A stretch of 64,000 bases of DNA from Cribrihabitans_A pelagius (GCF_048820915.1 NZ_JBMERR010000019.1:39542-103541), one strand, 5' to 3'. Counted from the stretch's first letter, positions 8,325 through 16,771 are shown. Program-made: numbers and translations. Notes: a model not told the origin generated them from the letters alone.

Positions 8325-9868
8325 GCGTTGATCTCCGTGATGATGGCGTCAATATCCGTGCGCAGCCGGTCGATCCGCTGAACCGTGGTTCTGATCTGAT
8401 CATTCAGCTCGCCAATATTGACGATCTCGCGCGTGTCCTTCGGTTCCACATAGGAGCTGACCGAGAGATTATAGCCGCGCTCCACGATGGTTTCATACGG
8501 CACCGACGCGGCGACGTGGTCGACGTCTTCCTTGCTGTCAAAGATCTTCATCAGCTCAGCGATATGATCATTCGTCATTAGATTGATGTTGGTGGCCTTC
8601 TTGAAGAAGTCTTCGCCGGTCGCGTCGATGAACTGGATGGTCGTGTCGGTTTTGTTCTTGGCCAGCACCAGGATCGTCACCGCAATGGTCGTGCCGTAGA
8701 AGAGGTTGGAGGCGAGCGCGATCACTGTCTCAACATAATTGTTATCGACCAGATACTGCCTGATCTTCTTCTCCGCACCGTCGCGATAGAAAATGCCTGG
8801 AAAGCACACGATCGCCGCGCGGCCCTTGGCCGACAAGTAACTCAGCGCGTGCAGCACAAAGGCGAAATCGGCCTTTGATTTGGGTGCCAGCACACCCGCA
8901 GGCGCGAAGCGGTCATCATTGATCAGGGTCGGATCATCCGAGCCGATCCACTTCACCGAATAGGGCGGGTTGGAGACGATAGCGTCGAACGGCTTGTCGT
9001 CCTGAAAGTGGGGTTGGGTGAGCGTATCGCCGCGCTGGATGTTGAACTTATCGTAATTGATATTGTGAAGGAACATGTTCATGCGGGCGAGGTTGTAGGT
9101 TGTATGATTGATCTCTTGGCCGAAGAAACCTTCTTCGATGATGTGCGCGTCAAAGTGCTTCTTGGCTTGCAGCAGCAGGGAGCCAGAGCCGCAGGCGGGG
9201 TCGTAAATCTTGTTGACCTTTTCCTGCCCATGCATGGCGAGCTGGGCGATAAGCTTCGAGACATGTTGCGGGGTGAAAAACTCCCCGCCGGATTTGCCCG
9301 CATTGGCGGCGTAGTTCGAGATCAGGAATTCATAGGCGTCGCCGAAAAGATCAATCTGACTATTGTTGAAGTCTCCGAAATCCAATTCCGCAACACGTTT
9401 CAGCACTTTCGCCAAGCGGCTGTTCTTCTCCGTCACCGTATTGCCAAGGCGCGTGCTGGTCGTGTCGAAGTCCGCGAAGAGACCTCTGATGTCCTGCTCG
9501 GAGGGGTAGCCGTTGGCGGAGGACTCGATCGCCGCGAAGATCTGCGCCAGACCGGTGTTCAGGCTGTCATTCGTGTTGGCGTCCTTGGCGACATTGGCAA
9601 AGAGCTGGCTGGGATAGATAAAATAGCCCTTGGTTTTGATCGCGTCATCCTTGATGTCATCGGTGACGACATCGTCGGGAAGACCAGCGTAGTTGATGCT
9701 CTCGTCATCCGCCTCGATATATGCAGCGAAATTCTCGCTGATAAAGCGGTAAAAGAGCGTGCCGAGGACATATTGCTTGAAGTCCCAGCCATCGACCGAG
9801 CCGCGCACATCGTTCGCGATGTCCCAGATTTTCCGTTGTAGCGCCGCGCGTTGTTCCTGGCCGGTCAT
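8321..9868 (-). CDS. hsdM: type I restriction modification methyltransferase M (HsdM)
   Basis: A 515-residue N6-adenine methyltransferase subunit. With HsdS it forms the modification enzyme and, with HsdR, the restriction complex. SAM-binding motif I is DPACGSG (about 223-229) and catalytic motif IV is NPPY (about 300-303). An N-terminal HsdM helical domain precedes them. The stop overlaps the hsdS start by 4 bases and its own start overlaps the small helix-turn-helix gene by 4 bases, so the whole set is one operon. Confidence 0.96.
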   Translation of the reverse strand: MTGQEQRAALQRKIWDIANDVRGSVDGWDFKQYVLGTLFYRFISENFAAYIEADDESINYAGLPDDVVTDDIKDDAIKTKGYFIYPSQLFANVAKDANTNDSLNTGLAQIFAAIESSANGYPSEQDIRGLFADFDTTSTRLGNTVTEKNSRLAKVLKRVAELDFGDFNNSQIDLFGDAYEFLISNYAANAGKSGGEFFTPQHVSKLIAQLAMHGQEKVNKIYDPACGSGSLLLQAKKHFDAHIIEEGFFGQEINHTTYNLARMNMFLHNINYDKFNIQRGDTLTQPHFQDDKPFDAIVSNPPYSVKWIGSDDPTLINDDRFAPAGVLAPKSKADFAFVLHALSYLSAKGRAAIVCFPGIFYRDGAEKKIRQYLVDNNYVETVIALASNLFYGTTIAVTILVLAKNKTDTTIQFIDATGEDFFKKATNINLMTNDHIAELMKIFDSKEDVDHVAASVPYETIVERGYNLSVSSYVEPKDTREIVNIGELNDQIRTTVQRIDRLRTDIDAIITEINA

Positions 9869-10056
9869 CTCTTTTTGTCCTTCTTCGGACTGGCTTCACG
9901 CTCGATCCAGTCCTCAATATCCACGCGCCGAAACCGCCAGGTGCCGCCAACCTTGAAGCCGGGCAGCTTGCTGTCGGCCGCAAGGCGGTAAGCGGTTTTC
10001 TTGTTGATCCTGAGATAGTCGGCGACTTCATCAATGGTCATGATGTCAGCTGCCAT
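9865..10056 (-). CDS. excisionase-family helix-turn-helix protein
   Basis: A 63-residue MerR/AlpA-type winged helix protein (MTIDEVADYLRINKKTAYRL, then a GGTWRFRR wing and a basic tail). Such proteins bind DNA as excisionases or small regulators. Here it is the first gene of the hsd operon and overlaps hsdM by 4 bases, so it may control operon expression rather than excision. ATG 10056 is chosen because GGGAAAG lies upstream; alternatives are 10065 and 10041. Confidence 0.75.
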   Translation of the reverse strand: MAADIMTIDEVADYLRINKKTAYRLAADSKLPGFKVGGTWRFRRVDIEDWIEREASPKKDKKR

Positions 10057-10077
10057 GTGAAGCACTTTCCCAAAATC

Positions 10078-10091
10078 ATCTCTTTTGAGAT
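10078..10091. promoter_or_regulatory. short palindrome upstream of the hsd operon
   Basis: ATCTC-TTTT-GAGAT, a 5-bp dyad, sits 22 bases before the first start codon of the operon in an AT-rich stretch. It is a candidate operator for the helix-turn-helix protein. The rest of 10057-10361 shows no gene I can support. Confidence 0.35.
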
Positions 10092-10361
10092 TTCTATGGA
10101 AATTTGCGGATTCCTACAAGGCGGGAATTCCAAGCAATTTCAGAGTTCTGATGAGATCGGGCTGGTTTGGGGCGTGTCGCTCCTTGTATTCGGGTTGTGT
10201 CGCTGTCTTCGATGTTCGGGCACCTGAGCCGAGTCACCGCCCAAGCCCTCTAGCTCTGCCCACGGTCCAGTCGATGCTACCTGCGCGCACTTTGACGCTT
10301 ATCTCCGCGCCGCGATACCGCTCCCGCATGCCTTGCGGCCCGGCGCCGGGGGCCACGAATG

Positions 10362-10766
10362 TCAGGATTCCAGTGCTTCGCGTCCATTGAATTTGGAAAC
10401 CTGCGCCGTCCATTCGCCGGGAAAGTACTGCATTGCGGTCTTCAGGGTCAGGTCTGCGAACTGCGTGCCATCGAGAACCGCCGTGACGATCTCGGGAGCC
10501 AGCAGTGTGAGCCGCAGGATTCGTGTCAGGAACGAAGGCGTCACGCCTTCCCGCTCCGCAAGCTCTCTGATCGTGGCGAACTCCCCTGACTCCAGAATCT
10601 GCTTCCACCGGAACGCGCGCGCCAGCGCCTTAACGAGGGTGCTGTCTGTCCGGCGCGATGGCATCGCGCCATCCGGCAATTGCATCTCCTTCCGTCCGCC
10701 GCGCTTCACGAGGCGGAACGGGACGTGGAGCGTCACCGTCTCTGGGATCGGCGTCCTGCTGGTCAT
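10362..10766 (-). CDS. conserved small protein with KorB/ParB-like helix-turn-helix, recombinase partner
   Basis: A 134-residue protein whose central part (REGVTPSFLTRILRLTLLAP, about 85-105) reads as a ParB/KorB-type helix-turn-helix. It overlaps the serine recombinase stop by 4 bases, so the two are co-translated. In my experience of this arrangement, such a protein accompanies recombinase plus DUF2924 modules in alphaproteobacteria. A DNA-binding accessory role is inferred; the exact function is unknown. Confidence 0.7.
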   Translation of the reverse strand: MTSRTPIPETVTLHVPFRLVKRGGRKEMQLPDGAMPSRRTDSTLVKALARAFRWKQILESGEFATIRELAEREGVTPSFLTRILRLTLLAPEIVTAVLDGTQFADLTLKTAMQYFPGEWTAQVSKFNGREALES

Positions 10767-12073
10767 GCTGCCACCTCAATGCCGCCTGCAAGCATCTCGC
10801 GGGCAAGGCCACTGAGTCCGTCGAGGCGCAGCCGCACGTTCAACCCGTCCGCACCGATGTCGATGCGCTCGACGAGCAGCGCCACGATGCGCGCCTGCTC
10901 CGCTGGGAAGAGTTCATCCCAAACCGGGTCGAGTTGCTGCAGGGCCGCGCGGGCATCGGCCTCGGTCATGTCGTCGGCATGCGGCCGCGCTGCCTTCCAT
11001 GTGCCCGCCACAATCTCAGGCTGGCGGAACACGGCGCGGAGTTGATCTATGACGGCGGTTTCGATTTCACCTGCTGGGACACGTCCGACAGGGCACGAGC
11101 CGGCGCCGTGCTTCAGCACCGTCTGGCTGACATAGTAGCGGTAGAGCTTGCCGCCCTTGCGCGTGTGGGTGGGCGAGAACGCCGCACCATCCGGACCGTA
11201 GAGCAGCCCCTTCAGCAGCGCGGGGGTGTCGGCCCGAGTGCGTGCGGCGCGTTTGCGAGGGCTTTCGGTCAGGATGGCGTGGACCTTGTCCCAAACATCC
11301 TTTTCGATGATGGCATCATGCTCGCCGGGGTAGCTGTTCCCCTTGTGGACGGCTTCGCCGATGTAGGCGCGGTTGTTCAACACGCGATACAGGTATTTCT
11401 TGTCTATCCGGTTGCCACGGCTGGTCTGGATGCCGCGTGCTGCCAGCTCCCGCGCCAGTTCCGTGCCCGAACCGATTTCGATGAAACGGTTGAAGATCCA
11501 GCGGACATTGGCGGCATCGGCCTCCTTGATGATCAGCTTCCGGTCCTTCACCTCGTAGCCAAGCGGTGGCACGCCGCCCATCCACATGCCCTTCATACGG
11601 CTGGCGCGGACCTTGTCCCGTATGCGCTCGGCTGTCACCTCGCGCTCAAATTGGGCGAATGACAGCAGGATGTTCAGAGTCAGCCGCCCCATGGAGGTGG
11701 TCGTGTTGAACGACTGTGTGACGGAAACGAAGGTGACGCCATTCCGGTCGAACACCTCGACTAGTTTGGAAAAATCCATCAGCGACCGCGACAGACGGTC
11801 GATCTTGTACACGACGACAACGTCGACCAAGCCATCTTCGACATCCGCAAGCAGACGTTTCAGGCCGGGGCGTTCCAACGTGCCGCCGGAGATGCCACCG
11901 TCGTCATATTGGTCGCGGACCAGCACCCAGCCCTCGGACCGTTGGCTGGCGATATAGGCCTCGCAGGCCTCGCGTTGGGCGTGGAGCGAGTTGAACTCCT
12001 GCTCCAGCCCTTCCTCGGAGGATTTGCGGGTGTAAACGGCGCAGCGCAGTTTCCTGACAATCGGTTTGGTCAT
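10763..12073 (-). CDS. serine site-specific recombinase
   Basis: A 436-residue resolvase/invertase-type recombinase. The catalytic domain opens with CAVYTRKSSEEG (nucleophilic serine about residue 15), followed by DDGGISGGTLERP and the KIDRLSRS arginine motif. A Recombinase domain (PPLGYEV...ANVRWIF) follows. The expected zinc-ribbon region (GLLYGPDGAAFSP) lacks the usual cysteine pairs. The start at 12073 is supported by GGAGGGG just upstream; the longer frame has no ribosome site. It overlaps its neighbours by 4 bases on both sides. It may be the prophage integrase or an independent module. Confidence 0.9.
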   Translation of the reverse strand: MTKPIVRKLRCAVYTRKSSEEGLEQEFNSLHAQREACEAYIASQRSEGWVLVRDQYDDGGISGGTLERPGLKRLLADVEDGLVDVVVVYKIDRLSRSLMDFSKLVEVFDRNGVTFVSVTQSFNTTTSMGRLTLNILLSFAQFEREVTAERIRDKVRASRMKGMWMGGVPPLGYEVKDRKLIIKEADAANVRWIFNRFIEIGSGTELARELAARGIQTSRGNRIDKKYLYRVLNNRAYIGEAVHKGNSYPGEHDAIIEKDVWDKVHAILTESPRKRAARTRADTPALLKGLLYGPDGAAFSPTHTRKGGKLYRYYVSQTVLKHGAGSCPVGRVPAGEIETAVIDQLRAVFRQPEIVAGTWKAARPHADDMTEADARAALQQLDPVWDELFPAEQARIVALLVERIDIGADGLNVRLRLDGLSGLAREMLAGGIEVAA

Positions 12074-12522
12074 GCGCCCCTCCGGTGATTTTTCAGGCCA
12101 AAGAACACCCAGCCGTTCCAGCGTGTGCCGGTGATCGCGCGGGCAATGGCCGACAGCGATTTGTAAGGGCGGCCCTGCCAGTCGAAACCATCGGTCGTGA
12201 CGGTGACGAGATGCTCGACGCCCTGCCATTCGCGGACCAGCCGCGTGCCCACGATCGGTGTCTGGTCAGCGCGGATGCGGCTCTTCTTGCGGTCGCCGCC
12301 GTCCAGCTGTTCGCCAAGGGCTTCGAGCCGCCGGATCGTGTCGGGTTTCAGGCCGCCATAGGCCAACTCCTGGATGCGGTAGGCTAGTCGACTCTCGAGG
12401 TAGCGACGATTGAACGGCGGCGGCTCGCTGTCGAACAGCTCACGCCATTGCGTCTTCAGGTCTGGTGTCGACGTGGTCTTGAGCGCGGCCAGGCGGGCGG
12501 GAATGGGATCTTGTTTTGTCAT
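12070..12522 (-). CDS. DUF2924 domain protein
   Basis: A 150-residue basic protein with the DUF2924 pattern: an N-terminal helical part (WRELFDSEPPPFNRRYLESRLAYR) and a C-terminal part with GTRLVREWQG, HLVTV, GFDWQGRPYKSLSAIARAITGTRWNGWVFFGL. The family is regularly found next to serine recombinases. Its role is unknown but is probably accessory to recombination. The start at 12522 has GGAGAAA upstream. It overlaps the recombinase start by 4 bases. Confidence 0.85.
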   Translation of the reverse strand: MTKQDPIPARLAALKTTSTPDLKTQWRELFDSEPPPFNRRYLESRLAYRIQELAYGGLKPDTIRRLEALGEQLDGGDRKKSRIRADQTPIVGTRLVREWQGVEHLVTVTTDGFDWQGRPYKSLSAIARAITGTRWNGWVFFGLKNHRRGA

Positions 12523-12722
12523 GCGTTTCTCCGGTGAGTTGGAGTTGCATGACGCCATTCGTCGGCCGGATAGTGTAGGCAACTTTCTCCAGTATCGTCA
12601 GATACTTCCGCCCGATTCCGCATCCTCAGACGAAACAACCCGAGCGCCAGCAACTCGCACAGTTCGGCGCGGCGTTCGGCCGGTGTCATCTGGTCGGGCG
12701 GGAGTGGGTTGGGTCGTTTCAT
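12519..12722 (-). CDS. small protein, first gene of the recombinase module
   Basis: A 67-residue protein beginning MKRPNPLPPDQMTPAERRAELCELLALGLFRLR. It overlaps the DUF2924 start by 4 bases, which supports its being real. The N-terminal half is a predicted amphipathic helix pair. No function is recognised. Confidence 0.65.
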   Translation of the reverse strand: MKRPNPLPPDQMTPAERRAELCELLALGLFRLRMRNRAEVSDDTGESCLHYPADEWRHATPTHRRNA

Positions 12723-12916
12723 GTCTCGGGCAGCCGTGATTGGGGTGTCGTTACCAATCAAAAGCCACCCCGAAGCCTCGGGTGGGACATGCCGCGCTCC
12801 ACGACTGCCAGAAAAAAGCGAACAAGTGGAGAACATCGACCCTTGCGGAAGAAAGTTTCGTCAGCGATTATCGGAGGTTGAATCAGATAGAGAGAAACAC
12901 TCGTTGAGGTGATTTC

Positions 12917-13072
12917 ATGGCGCGCAAAGCAATTCCGATCGGTCCGAATATCCTGGCGTTGATTGAACAGGCGCGCGTTGACCTTACCCGAGCAGCACAG
13001 ACCGTTCGGCAATGGGTCAATCCCGTTTCCAATTGCCCAACTGGTCATCGCAATTTCAAATTCCGAATATGA
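12917..13072 (+). CDS. possible 51-residue peptide in the divergent intergenic region
   Basis: An ATG with GAGGTG upstream opens a 51-codon frame (MARKAIPIGPNILALIEQA...). It lies in the gap of about 400 bp between the minus-strand recombinase module and the plus-strand 724-residue gene. The remaining gap shows a short hairpin near 12763-12783 and an 11-bp palindrome TGTAGACTACA at 13082-13092 that could be an operator for the downstream gene. The peptide has no recognised relatives and may not be expressed. Confidence 0.3.
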   Translation: MARKAIPIGPNILALIEQARVDLTRAAQTVRQWVNPVSNCPTGHRNFKFRI

Positions 13073-13120
13073 CACCAAGTTTGTAGACTACAGATTAAAT
13101 AAGCGTTTTCGGAGACTTAT

Positions 13121-15295
13121 ATGGTACGTGCCCCAGCCAAGACCTGCCCGAACCTTTCTCGACTGCTCAATGACGCAGAGCCGTCATTGCTATCGGCGTT
13201 TTTTCGGAGCAGGTCGTTCGAAAGGCTGGATTGGCTGAAGAACTACCAGTTCGAGCCCAATGACTCTGAAGGCCCGGCTTCCGCTACCACTATGTTGCAT
13301 CAAGAAAACAAGGACCGCTTGGGGCCACTAGAAGCGGAGGCCGCACGAATTGTCACCCTCATCGCTGACCGGGGTCAATTCGTGCTCGAAGGTTTGGCCA
13401 GGGCAAAGCTAGAACCCGAGCGCTCCCGTGAACTCATGGACCAGCGGGATCAGCTTGCGCGCAGCCTTTGGGCCTTCACCCATGAACAGAGCCTGTTCGA
13501 AGCGGCCGAAAACAGTCTGCACCTGCGCATGTATCGTCGCTATGACAAGCACTATCAGACGTTTATGGCCGATCCGTCGACGGATGGTGGTCCCGACGCG
13601 GGCAGTGAAATACTCGATGCGCTGCTTTCCCAGCTGAACACCGAGTTGGATCGAGGTGACGGTTATAGCATTGACCGTTTCGATATTCCGGAGGATGGGG
13701 ACGAACCGGCCGCCGAGATGTATCTGCTATTTCACCCCGACCCTCCGACCAGCGTTCGAGAGATTGATGATTCCGGCAATCGGTCCCGCATCTATTTCCG
13801 ACCGCCGGGGGAAGCGATGATCGTCTACACACCTTCGACAGGTCGAGTTCATGTTCGGGCCGGTACGAGAACCCTGCGCCACACCATTGCCGAGCGGTTC
13901 ATTGAGACGGCTTTGGATCAGACGTATTCGAACCAGCCGGTCGATTTTCAGGCGTACGACATCTCGCAATTCCTGTCGGGTTTTGATCTGAATCCGCCCG
14001 AACTGGACGATGCGGTAATCCTGCGCGCTCAGGTGATCCGTGCAGAGATCAGCGTTGTCAATTTGGCAAACCGCCTGTCGCTGTCAACGACCATCAATCA
14101 GGACATATCGGCAATTATCGGCGCTCAGCCCGGTCTGGACCGCATTTTCTCTCGCGCTGTCGCGATCCGCTTCGTCGAGATTGCAGTCAGGTATCGCCGT
14201 GCAGGCGCGGCCACTGAGAAAACGCTCAACTTCACTTTGACCGACCGGAACACGAGCAGCCTCCTCAGCGTGGACGATCATTTCGAGCGCGTGCTCGGTC
14301 ATAGATTGCTTCGGCATTGGAACATTTTGCAAGAGGGGCGCGCCCCGAACGCTGTTGAAGGCATGACCATTATGCCTGCACTGCTCTCCATCTGGGACAT
14401 CAGCGCCGACAGGATTGCCGGTGCATGGCTCCTCGATCGCGGAATCGACCCGGCTCTTCTGACAGAATTGGGTTTTCTTGTACCCGCGGGCTGGGAAGGC
14501 GACGACCTGATCGATGACGAAGACGGAATTGGCCCAGTTGTGGCCGAAGTCGTTGCACAACCGGACAAGGTCGATCTCAAAGTTGCAGAGGGCCATGTTA
14601 CTCCCAGTGGTGGCAGTCCGGATCGCTATAGAACCTATCGTGTGCGCGATGGCTGGGTCGAGGAACATCTTCGCGCTCGATTGGAAGATACGCTGGATGC
14701 GCCTGCCATCGAGGAATTGAATAAACACCTGCTGTATCTTGGCAGGCTCGAGATCGACAACCGGGATGTTCCGATCTACCTGGCTCGCAGTCTGGACCAG
14801 GAAAAAGTCAGGGCGTCGGTCGACGGAGAGCTAAGGGCACGCAGCAGCCTTGGGATTGGACTGGTGCTGCAGGCTGGAAACGCGGCGGGGGCGTGCCTTG
14901 CTGCGAATGTCTTGACGCCTCTTGCCGATCACATGGAAGCCGACGAACCGGAAATCACCCTGGTTGCGGATAAGCTCAAGGCCATCTTTCGACGCGACCA
15001 ATCTCTCGCGCGAGGCGGGCTGACCGTGCAGCTTGAACGCACTGGCGAAAATTCCGGAACGCTTTTTGTGCCGGGAAAGGGATCCATCGACATATCGGGT
15101 GAACAGAGGCTGCTCGTCGTTCAGCGGCTTGTGGACGCCCACAATAATGGCCCTGCACCAATCGTAACAGCAGATCTTATTTCAGGCATTGAGGACCAAT
15201 CATTGTCCAACATTTTTGGGTCTGTGCTTTGGAAAAAGCTCAAGGCAGACTTTGTCCGATCTCCGAAACGTAAGTGGTGGGAGATCGCGATCTGA
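13121..15295 (+). CDS. uncharacterised 724-residue protein with C-terminal winged-helix-like region
   Basis: I do not recognise the family. The protein is soluble-looking, acidic and without signal peptide or membrane segments. The first 150 residues are helical and rich in Glu/Arg. The middle has a beta-rich portion with RIYFRPPGEAMIVYTPS. The last 90 residues (SIDISGEQRLLVVQRLVD...LWKKLKADF.RSPKRKWWEI) look like a winged-helix fold. Its composition is less GC-biased than the phage genes that follow. It starts at ATG 13121 with GGAG upstream. Its place beside a recombinase and outside the conserved phage modules suggests accessory cargo, possibly a defence or regulatory protein. That is inference. 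Confidence 0.85.
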   Translation: MVRAPAKTCPNLSRLLNDAEPSLLSAFFRSRSFERLDWLKNYQFEPNDSEGPASATTMLHQENKDRLGPLEAEAARIVTLIADRGQFVLEGLARAKLEPERSRELMDQRDQLARSLWAFTHEQSLFEAAENSLHLRMYRRYDKHYQTFMADPSTDGGPDAGSEILDALLSQLNTELDRGDGYSIDRFDIPEDGDEPAAEMYLLFHPDPPTSVREIDDSGNRSRIYFRPPGEAMIVYTPSTGRVHVRAGTRTLRHTIAERFIETALDQTYSNQPVDFQAYDISQFLSGFDLNPPELDDAVILRAQVIRAEISVVNLANRLSLSTTINQDISAIIGAQPGLDRIFSRAVAIRFVEIAVRYRRAGAATEKTLNFTLTDRNTSSLLSVDDHFERVLGHRLLRHWNILQEGRAPNAVEGMTIMPALLSIWDISADRIAGAWLLDRGIDPALLTELGFLVPAGWEGDDLIDDEDGIGPVVAEVVAQPDKVDLKVAEGHVTPSGGSPDRYRTYRVRDGWVEEHLRARLEDTLDAPAIEELNKHLLYLGRLEIDNRDVPIYLARSLDQEKVRASVDGELRARSSLGIGLVLQAGNAAGACLAANVLTPLADHMEADEPEITLVADKLKAIFRRDQSLARGGLTVQLERTGENSGTLFVPGKGSIDISGEQRLLVVQRLVDAHNNGPAPIVTADLISGIEDQSLSNIFGSVLWKKLKADFVRSPKRKWWEIAI

Positions 15296-15355
15296 GATCA
15301 ACTCCGATCCGGCTCCGTTCCGAGGTCTGACGAACTCCGATTCTTGCGTCCAATA

Positions 15356-15385
15356 GGAGTGCTCCATAGCAAAGAGGAGCACTCC
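15356..15385 (+). promoter_or_regulatory. hairpin enclosing the ribosome site of the Com-like gene
   Basis: GGAGTGCTCC (15356-15365) and GGAGCACTCC (15376-15385) form a perfect 10-bp stem with a 10-base loop. The 3' arm contains the GGAG ribosome site and ends 2 bases before ATG 15387. There is no T run, so it is not a terminator. It should block initiation unless melted. Confidence 0.65.
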
Positions 15386-15386
15386 A

Positions 15387-15632
15387 ATGCCGACTCCCGA
15401 CACTTCCCGCCAGCCAGCCCAGATGAGCTGGACCGGTGGTGCAAAATCAAAACCCAACCCTTTGAGCCCCGAATGGCGCTGCACGCGCTGTGACAAGCTG
15501 CTCGGTGTCCGCCGGGACGGCCGCATGCACCTGCGTTTCGCGCGGGGGCACGAGTATCTCGTGGGCTTTCCAGTTCAGGCCACCTGCCGCGGCTGCGGCG
15601 CGCTGAACCACGCGACCGCACCCGCGCGCTGA
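15387..15632 (+). CDS. Com-like small zinc-binding protein
   Basis: An 81-residue protein with two CxxC pairs (C32/C35 and C67/C70) flanking a basic middle region, resembling the Com zinc-ribbon proteins of Mu-like phages. Mu Com activates translation of mom by opening an mRNA hairpin. Here a hairpin covers the gene's own ribosome site. Homology to Com is inferred from size and cysteine pattern only. It is the first small gene of the phage early region. Confidence 0.7.
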   Translation: MPTPDTSRQPAQMSWTGGAKSKPNPLSPEWRCTRCDKLLGVRRDGRMHLRFARGHEYLVGFPVQATCRGCGALNHATAPAR

Positions 15633-15731
15633 CGCGCGCATTCACCCAACCCCCTGAAATCGCAGAGACGCGCGACGTCCTGACCTGGCCACGACAAGGC
15701 GCTGGACGCCTGGCCGCAAGGCAGGCGTCCG

Positions 15732-16454
15732 ATGTCCTTCGCGTGGCACGAGATCCGTGATCACCTCATGCAATCTTCCTCCAACCTTCACTTCCAGCGC
15801 AGTTTCGACGCCGTCCGGCGTGAACAGGCCGCCCTTTCGGCGTTCCGGGATCCGGCGGCCCTGCTGGACGGGCTGCATCGCACCCCCGGCGATCATGGCC
15901 AGAAGAACGTGATCCTCACCGCGCTCGTCAGGGCGGCGCAGGCAGATGGGCCCGCGTCCGACTGCGCCCTGACGCTGCTGTTGCTGGCGCTCTGGCCGGG
16001 CCTCGACGCCATCCGCTGCCGGTCGATCTGGCGCAGGCTCGGCACCGCCGACGAGGTCGCGTCCGATGTTCTGGCGCGCACCACCGTGTCGGTCCGCAGC
16101 CTCGACCTCGGACGCGTCAACTGGATCGCGGCCACGGTGCTGCGCAACGTCGAGCGCGACATGATCCGCGTGCGCCAGCGCGACACGGCGCGCGAACATC
16201 TCGCCAGCGGCGCCGATCCCGACGAGGTGGCGGACAGCGGCGACAGCGGGATCGGCGCAACCGGGTACGCACGGCTGAACGACGCCGTGCGGAAGCTGCT
16301 CGGCGATGACGCCCTGCTGGTGATCCGCGTCGCGATCGAGGGTTTCTCGCAAGCCGAGGCGGGAGCCGAACTGGGCTTGACCGAGGCTGCCGCCCGCAAG
16401 CGGCACCAGCGCGCCATGCGCCGGCTGCACGCCGCCCTCGAGGAAATCCCCTGA
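15732..16454 (+). CDS. phage-encoded sigma-70-like factor
   Basis: A 240-residue protein. The middle (about 110-145, GRVNWIAATVLRNVERDMIRVRQRDTA) resembles sigma region 2. The C-terminal part (about 185-237, LLVIRVAIEGFSQAEAGAELGLTEAAARKRHQRAMRRL) is a clear region 4 helix-turn-helix. It could direct RNA polymerase to phage promoters. The first ATG at 15732 fits a start after a short gap from the Com-like gene. Downstream leaders at 16455 and 17959 share a repeat that may be relevant to its action. Confidence 0.75.
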   Translation: MSFAWHEIRDHLMQSSSNLHFQRSFDAVRREQAALSAFRDPAALLDGLHRTPGDHGQKNVILTALVRAAQADGPASDCALTLLLLALWPGLDAIRCRSIWRRLGTADEVASDVLARTTVSVRSLDLGRVNWIAATVLRNVERDMIRVRQRDTAREHLASGADPDEVADSGDSGIGATGYARLNDAVRKLLGDDALLVIRVAIEGFSQAEAGAELGLTEAAARKRHQRAMRRLHAALEEIP

Positions 16455-16494
16455 CCCGATGTCCCGATCCGGTCCCGCCGGTGGCTTTTCCCAT
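16455..16494. repeat. leader repeat copy A
   Basis: CCCGATGTCCCGATCCGGTC followed by a short GC stretch and GTGGCTTTTCCC. A close copy lies at 17959-17998. Both sit in untranslated leaders of early phage genes. The CCGG-N-CCGG core can form a small hairpin. Confidence 0.55.
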
Positions 16495-16538
16495 TCGAGC
16501 GCCCCGAGCGCCTCTCCTCCAACCGAAAGCAGACACGC

Positions 16539-16733
16539 ATGAACCGTACTGCCGACCTGTCGCTCGAGGATTTCAGGCGTCTTCCGGGGCTCTATCGCCG
16601 CTGGGAGCTGACCGAGGTCTGCGAGCCCAACCGCAACTATCAGATCGAGGACGCCGGCGCCCATGCCGACGGGACGCCGCTCCTGGCGATCTACGTCGCC
16701 GAGCCCGCGCCCGACGTCCGCGAGGCCGCGTGA
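16539..16733 (+). CDS. small early phage protein
   Basis: A 64-residue acidic protein (MNRTADLSLEDFRRLPGLYRR...) with no recognised domain. The start follows an ACCGAAAGCAG stretch. The stop overlaps a possible downstream ATG (TGATG), typical of phage operons. Function unknown. Confidence 0.6.
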   Translation: MNRTADLSLEDFRRLPGLYRRWELTEVCEPNRNYQIEDAGAHADGTPLLAIYVAEPAPDVREAA

Positions 16734-16771
16734 TGCGCCTCCTCAATCACCTCATCTCACGGAGAAAAGCT

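Noticed and set aside
10234..10608. A 124-residue minus-strand frame overlapping the recombinase partner gene
   Set aside because: It overlaps a well-supported gene, has no ribosome site, and only its last part looks protein-like; kept as unlikely.
13121..15295. Phage repressor or lysogeny switch in the left arm
   Set aside because: No cI/Cro-type pair or LexA-like peptidase signature is visible; the 724-residue protein has a winged-helix-like end but no repressor hallmarks.
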